DNA of 6,925 bases from Bacteroidales bacterium. GTDB taxonomy: Bacteria; Bacteroidota; Bacteroidia; Bacteroidales; UBA4181. Location of the stretch: NCBI GenBank assembly GCA_031260845.1, contig JAISKR010000205.1, positions 1 through 6,925 of the forward strand, given 5' to 3'. Under the pieces are notes generated by a model. That model had not been told where the DNA came from and did not search any database. It saw only the letters and a list, made by a program, of their open reading frames with translations. Below are positions 1-5,111 of the stretch, piece by piece. The position numbers were made by a program, and so were the translations under genes. The stretch's first letter is position 1. Every line of letters begins with the position of its first letter.

Positions 1-488
1 TTATCAATCAAAAAGTTTATGGTGGATGGAAATCAGGGATAACCGGTATTGACCTTGAGTTTGATAAAGACAATATTCGTTACATTGTAACCATAAAGTC
101 GGGACCAAATTGGGGAAACAGTAGCCAGACAGGCAAAATGAAAAGCGATTTTATTACAGCAAAACGAACATTACGTACAAGCAATTCGGGATTAATCATT
201 ACCCCAATAAATGGATGTTGCTATGGCAAGGATAACAGACCCGATAAAGGCGATTATTTTAAATATTGTGGACAAAAATTTTGGACTTTTATATCCGGAG
301 AAGATACATTATTTACAGACATTATCGGACCACTCGGATACAAAGCAAGAGAAAAGAATGATGTTTTTATGGAATCGTATGCACAAATGATAAATAAATT
401 CACAAAAGAGTTTGCCAATGACTTTTGCAACAATTCAGGACAAATTGAGTGGAAGAAACTTGTAGAGTTTAACTCTGGGGAAAAATAA
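1..488 (+). CDS. PmeII-like type II restriction endonuclease, C-terminal part (5' end outside window)
   Basis: The reading frame is open from the window edge (first full codon at 3) to a TAA at 486-488, giving 162 visible codons. The methionine at 138 is internal, because the conserved part of the protein begins well before it. I recognise the sequence as the PmeII type of restriction endonuclease, which cuts DNA at a specific site; this is recall of the family, not a search. The probable PD-(D/E)xK core is visible: GIDLEF at visible residues 15-20, followed by the strand YIVTIKSG at 27-34, with D17 and K32 as likely metal and catalytic residues. The usual acidic residue two before the lysine is T30 here, so E19 may substitute. 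Downstream blocks are SGPNWGNSSQ, INGCCYG and KGDYFKYCGQKFW. The gene is clearly more AT-rich than its neighbours (22 G+C in bases 121-180). The cognate methyltransferase would be expected upstream, outside the window. Confidence 0.72.
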   Translation, partial: INQKVYGGWKSGITGIDLEFDKDNIRYIVTIKSGPNWGNSSQTGKMKSDFITAKRTLRTSNSGLIITPINGCCYGKDNRPDKGDYFKYCGQKFWTFISGEDTLFTDIIGPLGYKAREKNDVFMESYAQMINKFTKEFANDFCNNSGQIEWKKLVEFNSGEK

Positions 489-521
489 TAATAATTGGTC
501 AAATGATTTTTTTCAACTACT

Positions 522-553
522 TTTGCGCTCGATTTTAAGAACGTGTTATTTTG
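522..553 (+). promoter_or_regulatory. Candidate Bacteroidota-type promoter for the NifU-like/GGGtGRT operon
   Basis: TTTG at 522-525 is followed after 20 nt by TTATTTTG at 546-553. The known Bacteroidota consensus is TTTG, 19-21 nt, TAnnTTTG, so spacing and sequence fit with one mismatch in the downstream box. The predicted transcription start would fall near 558-562, leaving a leader of about 30 nt before the ATG at 589. A TATAAT at 565-570 has no convincing -35 partner. The assignment rests on pattern matching only. Confidence 0.5.
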
Positions 554-588
554 TTTTTATGTCGTATAATTCTCATTATCAATAAAAT

Positions 589-1281
589 ATGATTTATTCT
601 CACGAAGTGCAACAAATGTGTTGTGTAAAAAAGGGAGCGGATCACGGACCTGCTCCTATTCCCGAAGAGGGAAAATGGGTAAGATCAAAGGAAGTGAAAG
701 ACATTTCCGGCTTGACCCACGGTATCGGTTGGTGTGCGCCGCAGCAAGGCGGTTGCAAACTGACGCTCAATGTAAAAGACGGCATCATTCAGGAAGCCCT
801 GATAGAAACCGTTGGATGTTCCGGTATGACTCACTCTGCTGCTATGGCGGCTGAGATTCTTCCGGGTAAAACCATACTGGAAGCGTTGAATACCGATTTA
901 GTATGCGATGCCATCAACACCGCCATGCGCGAGTTGTTCCTGCAAATCGCTTACGGACGTACTCAATCTGCTTTCTCCGAAGGCGGTTTGGCAATAGGCG
1001 CCAGTCTTGAAGATTTGGGCAAAGGACTTCGCAGTCAGGTAGGCACCATGTTTGGCACTCTGAAAAAGGGTCCCCGCTACTTGGAAATGGCAGAAGGGTA
1101 TTGCACCCGTCTGGCATTGGACAAGAACGATGAAATCATCGGATATGAATTTATCCATTTGGGCAAATTCATGGATATGATTAAGAAAGGCACCGACGCC
1201 AATGAAGCCTTGGGAAAAGCCAAAGGTTCCTACGGGCGTTTCAAGGAAGCCGCAAAATATATTGATCCACGTCACGAATAA
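589..1281 (+). CDS. NifU/IscU-like iron-sulfur cluster scaffold-type protein, first gene of a two-gene operon
   Basis: A 230-residue protein resembling the NifU N-terminal/IscU fold, on which iron-sulfur clusters are built in the cytoplasm. The scaffold-like core covers about residues 45-145: GWCAPQQGGCKLTL at 47-60, then VGCSGMTHSAAMAAEIL at 75-91 and GKTILEAL at 93-100, which align by eye with the first and second cysteine regions of IscU. The third IscU site (His-Cys) is not evident; the matching stretch reads YGRTQSAFSEGG at 122-133. Other cysteines are C11, C12, C106 and C172. Residues 150-230 (GTMFGTLKKG to KYIDPRHE) extend beyond a standard scaffold. I chose the ATG at 589 because MIYSHEVQ is, as I recall, the usual start of this family; there is no Shine-Dalgarno sequence. 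The gene lies 20 nt before the GGGtGRT gene. Database entries call such proteins scaffold proteins, but I know of no direct functional proof for this subfamily. Confidence 0.8.
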   Translation: MIYSHEVQQMCCVKKGADHGPAPIPEEGKWVRSKEVKDISGLTHGIGWCAPQQGGCKLTLNVKDGIIQEALIETVGCSGMTHSAAMAAEILPGKTILEALNTDLVCDAINTAMRELFLQIAYGRTQSAFSEGGLAIGASLEDLGKGLRSQVGTMFGTLKKGPRYLEMAEGYCTRLALDKNDEIIGYEFIHLGKFMDMIKKGTDANEALGKAKGSYGRFKEAAKYIDPRHE

Positions 1282-1286
1282 AAAAC

Positions 1287-1293
1287 AGGAGGA
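1287..1293 (+). promoter_or_regulatory. Strong Shine-Dalgarno site of the GGGtGRT gene
   Basis: AGGAGGA lies 9 nt (counted from the end of AGGAGG) before the ATG at 1302 and just after the stop of the preceding gene at 1279-1281. It fixes the start of the GGGtGRT gene. It stands out because none of the other starts in this window shows such a site, as is usual in Bacteroidota. Confidence 0.75.
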
Positions 1294-1301
1294 AAATTAA
1301 A

Positions 1302-2306
1302 ATGGCTAAAAGAGAAGTAAAATTTGAAAGTCAGGATCGCCGTATAGACAGTGTTCTGAAAGTATTGAACAGTTACGGGATCAAGAGTATAGAAGAAGCA
1401 GAATCCATTTGTGACGCAAAGGGCTTAGATCCCTATAAAATTTGCGAAGAAACACAAGCAATCTGTTTTGAGAATGCCAAATGGGCATACGTAGTAGGGG
1501 CTGCCATCGCCATCAAAAAAGGCACGAAGACAGCAGCCGAAGCCGCAGAGGCGATTGGCGAAGGTTTGCAATCCTTTTGCATAGCCGGTTCCGTAGCCGA
1601 CGACCGCAAGGTAGGTATCGGACACGGCAATCTGGCTGCCCGCCTGCTGCGCGAAGAAACCAAATGTTTTGCATTCCTTGCCGGACATGAATCTTTTGCA
1701 GCAGCCGAAGGCGCTATCAAAATTGCCGAAATGGCAAACAAGGTACGCACAGAGCCGCTCAAAGTTATCCTGAACGGTCTGGGCAAAGATGCAGCAAAAA
1801 TCATTTCCCGCATCAACGGATTTACCTACGTGCGCACAGAGTTTGACTATTATAGCGGCGAGTTGAAAATAGCCGAAACGATAGCCTATTCAGACGGACT
1901 TCGCAGCAAGGTAAAATGCTACGGCGCCGACGACGTGCGCGAAGGCGTTGCCATCATGCGCAAAGAGGGCGTGGACGTTTCCATCACAGGCAATTCCACC
2001 AACCCTACGCGCTTCCAGCATCCGGTGGCAGGCACCTACAAAAAAGAATGTATGGAAAACGGACATTCCTACTTTTCAGTAGCGTCGGGCGGCGGCACAG
2101 GTCGCACCCTGCACCCCGACAATATGGCTGCCGGTCCCGCTTCCTACGGCATGACCGACACGATGGGACGTATGCACGGCGACGCTCAGTTTGCCGGATC
2201 CTCATCCGTTCCCGCACACGTTGAAATGATGGGATTTCTCGGCATGGGCAACAACCCGATGGTGGGCGCCTCGGTGGCAGTTGCTGTTGCTGTGGCACAA
2301 GCGTAA
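1302..2306 (+). CDS. GGGtGRT protein, conserved family of unknown function
   Basis: A 334-residue protein that I recognise as the family named after its GGGTGRT signature, here at residues 263-269 inside SVASGGGTGRTLHPDN (259-274). Other striking blocks are VGIGHGNLAARLL at 104-116, NSTNPTRFQHPVAGTYKKEC at 231-250 and GAAIAIKKGTKTAAEAAEAI at 66-85. Seven cysteines are present (37, 48, 55, 93, 122, 206, 250). The last residues (about 322-334) are a low-complexity Val/Ala tail. I see no signal peptide and no clear membrane segment, so a cytoplasmic protein is likely. Its reaction is unknown to me. The glycine-rich signature could bind a phosphate or nucleotide, but that is inference. The tight coupling to the NifU-like gene (20 nt gap, strong ribosome binding site, shared terminator) suggests the two proteins act together, possibly with an iron-sulfur cluster. 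The start is fixed by AGGAGG upstream. Confidence 0.88.
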   Translation: MAKREVKFESQDRRIDSVLKVLNSYGIKSIEEAESICDAKGLDPYKICEETQAICFENAKWAYVVGAAIAIKKGTKTAAEAAEAIGEGLQSFCIAGSVADDRKVGIGHGNLAARLLREETKCFAFLAGHESFAAAEGAIKIAEMANKVRTEPLKVILNGLGKDAAKIISRINGFTYVRTEFDYYSGELKIAETIAYSDGLRSKVKCYGADDVREGVAIMRKEGVDVSITGNSTNPTRFQHPVAGTYKKECMENGHSYFSVASGGGTGRTLHPDNMAAGPASYGMTDTMGRMHGDAQFAGSSSVPAHVEMMGFLGMGNNPMVGASVAVAVAVAQA

Positions 2307-2323
2307 TACATCACGACATCAAT

Positions 2324-2360
2324 AAAAAACGGAAATCAATCATGGTTTCCGTTTTTTTTT
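2324..2360 (+). terminator. Intrinsic terminator after the NifU-like/GGGtGRT operon
   Basis: A perfect 12-bp stem is formed by AAAAAACGGAAA (2324-2335) and TTTCCGTTTTTT (2346-2357). It can be extended by one G-T and one C-G pair, leaving a 6-nt loop, and it runs into nine T residues (2352-2360). It begins 17 nt after the stop of the GGGtGRT gene. The A-run on the left arm means it could also stop transcription arriving from the right on the minus strand, downstream of trpF. Confidence 0.88.
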
Positions 2361-2393
2361 ATAACTTGCGCCTGTTTTTTAAAAATAGCATTT

Positions 2394-2774
2394 ATGCCTC
2401 TTCAAATAGAAAATACTGATTTAAAGAAGTTTATCGTGGTCGGCGACCGTGTGTTAATCAAGCCCAAATCGCCGATAGAGAAAACCAAAGGCGGACTGCT
2501 GCTGCCGCCCGGAGTGCAGGAAAACGAAAGTCTGCAAAGTGGTTATGTGGTGAAAGTAGGTCCCGGATACCCTATTCCGGCAATAGCCGACGACGAGCCG
2601 TGGAAAAACAAAAGCGATGAAGTGAAATACGTTCCGATTCAGCCCAAAGAGGGTGATTTGGCAATCTATATGCAGAACAGTTCCCACGAAATTATCTTCA
2701 AAGACGAAAAATACATTATCATTTCGCAATCGGCGATATTGCTGCTGATAAGGGACGAAGAACTGTTTGCGTAA
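2394..2774 (+). CDS. GroES/Cpn10-family co-chaperone-like protein, without groEL nearby
   Basis: A 126-residue protein with the Cpn10 fold pattern. FIVVGDRVLIKPK (13-25) matches the first strand of GroES, and the stretch at 29-48 (EKTKGGLLLPPGVQENESLQ) corresponds to the mobile loop, with L35-L37 where GroES has its IVL contact with GroEL. SGYVVKVGPGYPIP (49-62) is the next strand, KEGDLAIY (85-92) the next, and YIIISQSAILLLI (107-119) matches the C-terminal EEVLIMSESDILAI-type end. It is longer than a usual GroES (about 95-100 residues), mainly through an insertion around 60-82 (DDEPWKNKSDEVKY) and short additions at both ends. I recall similar long forms in Bacteroidota alongside a standard groES-groEL pair, so this is probably a paralogue. 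Whether it caps GroEL is inference. The gene stands alone after a terminator, has no visible Shine-Dalgarno site, and is convergent with trpF (16 nt gap). Confidence 0.8.
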   Translation: MPLQIENTDLKKFIVVGDRVLIKPKSPIEKTKGGLLLPPGVQENESLQSGYVVKVGPGYPIPAIADDEPWKNKSDEVKYVPIQPKEGDLAIYMQNSSHEIIFKDEKYIIISQSAILLLIRDEELFA

Positions 2775-2790
2775 AACGTGTTTTTATATT

Positions 2791-3414
2791 TTATATTTTT
2801 TGAATTTTCCGCATAAATTCCCTCAATTCCGTTGCCTCTTTCCTTCCGGGCGTGGTTTCAAAGCGACTGTTGACGTCGATGGCGTGTAGTTGCGGATGGT
2901 GCAGGGTTTTCAGATGTTCGGCGTCGTCTGCGCCAATGCCGCCACTGAGGAAAAAAGGCGTGTTGCCGGTGTAGGCTGTCAGCGCCGACCAGTCGAATTG
3001 TGCGCCTGAACCGCCAAACAGCGGCGTTTTGGTGTCGAAAAGGAAATAATCAACAGCGTTTTGATAGATTGCTGCTGCATGAGCAACGTCATTCGCTGCC
3101 GCCACGCTGACGGCTTTGATGACAAGGCGGATTTTCCGCAGGGCAAGGCAGGTTTCCGGCGATTCGTTGCCGTGTAGTTGTATCAGGTCGAGTTGGTATT
3201 TGGCGACAGTTTCCGCAATGATTTTTTCCGGTGCATTGACAAAAACGCCCACTTTCAGAATGTCCGACGGCAGGGTTTGGACAATTTCCGGCGCTAAATC
3301 ACCTGCGTAGCGCGGGGATTTTCCGTAAAAGATAAATCCGAGATAATTCGGTCGTAACGCTGCTATTTCCGCAATATTTTCGGGATAACGCATTCCGCAG
3401 ATTTTCAGTTTCAT
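2791..3414 (-). CDS. trpF: Phosphoribosylanthranilate isomerase
   Basis: TrpF converts N-(5-phosphoribosyl)anthranilate to the carboxyphenylamino deoxyribulose phosphate used by TrpC, a cytoplasmic step of tryptophan synthesis. With the start at 3414 the protein has 207 residues, normal for the family, and begins MKLKICGM, placing the catalytic cysteine at C6. The general acid is D127 in YFLFDTKT (123-130). Phosphate-binding loops are GGSG at 134-137, LSGGIG at 156-161 and DVNSRFETTPGRKE at 180-193. A start nine codons upstream at 3441 is open but would overlap trpC by 17 nt and would push the strand-1 motif away from the N-terminus, so 3414 is preferred; the gap to trpC is then 10 nt. No Shine-Dalgarno site is visible. 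This is the last gene of the minus-strand run, and no trpA or trpB follows. Confidence 0.95.
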   Translation of the reverse strand: MKLKICGMRYPENIAEIAALRPNYLGFIFYGKSPRYAGDLAPEIVQTLPSDILKVGVFVNAPEKIIAETVAKYQLDLIQLHGNESPETCLALRKIRLVIKAVSVAAANDVAHAAAIYQNAVDYFLFDTKTPLFGGSGAQFDWSALTAYTGNTPFFLSGGIGADDAEHLKTLHHPQLHAIDVNSRFETTPGRKEATELREFMRKIQKI

Positions 3415-3424
3415 AGAGCGGGAT

Positions 3425-4213
3425 TTAGGATAATGCGCCAATAAACTGTTCCAATGCCTGAGCGGGATTAGCCTGTTTCATGAAATTTTCGCCCATCAGG
3501 AAGCCGTTGAAACCCGCCTGTTGCAATCTTTTCACCGTTTCGGGCGATGAAATGCCGCTTTCAGAGATGCGTACCATTTCCGGCGGAATCTTTGCCGCCA
3601 AGTCGAGCGAGGTCTGCACATTGGTGACAAAACTGCCCAGATTGCGGTTGTTGACGCCCACCACGTCAACAGGCGCATGAATATAATCCAATTCTCCGGC
3701 ATGGTGTATTTCCAACAATACTTCCAAGCCCAGATGATGCGCAAATGCGGTAAATTCCACGGCTTGTCCCTTGCTCAAAGCAGCAGCAATGAGCAGCACA
3801 ACGTCTGCGCCATACAGTTTCGCCTCGCAAATCTGGTAAGTGTCGATGATGAAATCCTTGCGAAGAATCGGGATACGGATAAGTTGCCGTGCATCCGCCA
3901 AATCGTCCGTCGAACCGCCGAAATAATCGGCGTCCGTCAATATCGAAACGGCTGTGGCTCCCGCCTGCTCATAGCCGGGGACAATATCCTCCACTCTCGC
4001 TCCCTCGTGAATAAAACCTTTGGATGGCGACTTGCGCTTAAATTCGGCAATAATACCGGTAGCAGAATGTTGCAATGCCGATTTGAACGACCGCAATTGC
4101 CCTTCGAGATTGGTAGCCTCTGCGTCCCGCAACACAACGCTGTATGGCTTTTTAACTTTCGCCTTTGCCAACTCCTGACGCTTGCTCGCAATGATTTGTT
4201 CCAGAATGTTCAT
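3425..4213 (-). CDS. trpC: Indole-3-glycerol phosphate synthase
   Basis: TrpC closes the indole ring, turning carboxyphenylamino deoxyribulose phosphate into indole-3-glycerol phosphate with loss of CO2, as a cytoplasmic beta/alpha barrel. The 262 residues match the usual single-function length. Signature residues are visible: the IIAEFKRKSPSKG block at 54-66 (E57, K59), LRKDFIID at 117-124 (K119, the probable general acid), LLEIH at 166-170 (E168), GVNNRNL at 186-192 (N188) and ISESGI at 216-221 (E218, S219). The N-terminal helix ILEQIIASKRQE is typical and supports the ATG at 4213. The start lies only 3 nt after the copy of the 18-bp inverted repeat at 4217-4234, so the repeat occupies most of the 28-nt gap to the kinase-like gene. 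The next gene, 10 nt downstream, is trpF, which supplies its substrate. Confidence 0.96.
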   Translation of the reverse strand: MNILEQIIASKRQELAKAKVKKPYSVVLRDAEATNLEGQLRSFKSALQHSATGIIAEFKRKSPSKGFIHEGARVEDIVPGYEQAGATAVSILTDADYFGGSTDDLADARQLIRIPILRKDFIIDTYQICEAKLYGADVVLLIAAALSKGQAVEFTAFAHHLGLEVLLEIHHAGELDYIHAPVDVVGVNNRNLGSFVTNVQTSLDLAAKIPPEMVRISESGISSPETVKRLQQAGFNGFLMGENFMKQANPAQALEQFIGALS

Positions 4214-4216
4214 TTT

Positions 4217-4234
4217 AATTGACAGTTGACAATG
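4217..4234 (+). repeat. 18-bp inverted repeat, copy A (kinase-like gene/trpC gap)
   Basis: AATTGACAGTTGACAATG here is the exact reverse complement of 5147-5164. The unit contains two near-identical heptamers, TTGACAG and TTGACAA. This copy is intergenic and ends 3 nt before the trpC start on the minus strand. The match stops on both sides after 18 bp. Together the two copies bracket the kinase-like gene. The repeat is seen directly; its role is unknown. Confidence 0.85.
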
Positions 4235-4241
4235 AAAACAT

Positions 4242-5105
4242 TTAATACGGATATGTTAAATATTTGAAAGAATGAAATTCCTCCCATTCTTTCAGCAATT
4301 CCGGCTTTATCAATTGGGCAATGTGTTCCTGATAGGTATTTTGTTTGTCGCACAAGGCATGAGCATCAATGAAAATCACCGGCACAAGTTCCTTCCCTTC
4401 TTTCAGGGCTTTGGAAACTATTTTATGCCCGTCAATAATGTAATCGAACGAGTTGGAATGAACCACCTGTATGGGTTGGTTGGGCATATCCCACGCCCAC
4501 GGGGATTTGATGGATTTGGTGGGATACAGATTCTGCGGGGCTACAAACGCTTGCAGAGAGCGTTCTGTCGCTGTGGACTGCTCTTTGTACGATTTCAGAA
4601 TTATCTCAGCGACTTTTGCAGGTGAAATGAACGAAGTGTCCACAATAAGGTCAAAAAGCCTCATGTTGGTGCAATCAGCGCCGTACAATTCCATGTAACG
4701 CTTGTTTTCGCTTGTTTTCCGTTCTGTCATTTGCTTTGCAGCCTCGTCAACAGACAGGTAACTCTCGTTTTTCCGCTGTTTGTCCTTGCAAATCCTGTCG
4801 GCAGCCACCATCAGGTTGGTTTTCAGGAACAATTTGAAGGATTTGGGAATGAAAAACCATGCGAGCCGTGAATCCACAATTAAATCGGTGGCGTCATTCA
4901 GCGAACGAAAGGTGGAATCTATCTCCTCGTCAATTTCAGGATGCGTTTCGGCATATTTGTTCAGTTCTGTGGTGGTCATACCGTATTTTTCGGCTATTTT
5001 CCGCTGAATGGCGCCGGTATATACGTAACCGTATTTCAATTCCTTGCATAAAATATCTGAAACTGTGGACTTTCCACTTCCCAAATCACCTGTAATAGAA
5101 ATCAT
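4242..5105 (-). CDS. Cytidylate-kinase-like P-loop protein with a C-terminal ParB/Srx-like segment
   Basis: A 287-residue protein. Residues 1-175 look like a nucleoside-monophosphate kinase of the cytidylate-kinase-like group: Walker A GDLGSGKST at 6-14, YTGAIQRKIAEKYG at 29-42 (compare the TGAxYR motif of Cmk), LIVDSRLAWFFIP at 75-87 (compare the VxxGRD strand), a lid-like KQRKNES region near 108-115, and DLIVDTSFISPAKVAEIIL at 152-170. The C-terminal 110 residues are extra. There, residues 211-246 (PIQVVHS, then YIIDGHKIVSKALKEGKELV, then PVIFI) resemble the core of ParB/sulfiredoxin-like domains (compare IxDGHxRxxAxxxxG and IPV). The substrate is unknown, and a role in CMP phosphorylation is not assured. 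The ATG at 5105 begins directly at the first beta strand and lies 6 nt after the aspS stop; an ATG at 5110 is out of frame and closes at once. The gene is bracketed by an 18-bp inverted repeat. Confidence 0.78.
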   Translation of the reverse strand: MISITGDLGSGKSTVSDILCKELKYGYVYTGAIQRKIAEKYGMTTTELNKYAETHPEIDEEIDSTFRSLNDATDLIVDSRLAWFFIPKSFKLFLKTNLMVAADRICKDKQRKNESYLSVDEAAKQMTERKTSENKRYMELYGADCTNMRLFDLIVDTSFISPAKVAEIILKSYKEQSTATERSLQAFVAPQNLYPTKSIKSPWAWDMPNQPIQVVHSNSFDYIIDGHKIVSKALKEGKELVPVIFIDAHALCDKQNTYQEHIAQLIKPELLKEWEEFHSFKYLTYPY

Positions 5106-5111
5106 ATCATT

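Noticed and set aside
489..520. Possible terminator after the restriction enzyme gene, ending in seven T residues
   Set aside because: The sequence before the T-run does not form a convincing stem; only weak pairing around ggtcaaatgat is possible.
2366..2393. Possible promoter for the groES-like gene (TTG, 17 nt, TAGCATTT)
   Set aside because: The downstream box matches poorly, the spacing is short, and transcription would begin inside or after the ATG at 2394.
2775..2800. AT-rich gap between the convergent genes as a terminator
   Set aside because: AAAACGTGTTTT is a short palindrome with no usable loop, so no stable hairpin was seen.
3415..3441. Longer trpF start with nine extra codons
   Set aside because: It would overlap trpC by 17 nt and move the family's MKLKICG start away from the N-terminus; the start at 3414 fits family length and structure.
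3677..4222. Open frame of 181 codons on the plus strand opposite trpC
   Set aside because: It is a shadow of trpC; no motif or start signal supports it.
4219..4231. TTGACA boxes in the repeat as sigma70-type -35 elements
   Set aside because: No matching -10 box at the right distance was found in either direction, and Bacteroidota promoters use a different consensus; the heptamer structure explains the sequence better.
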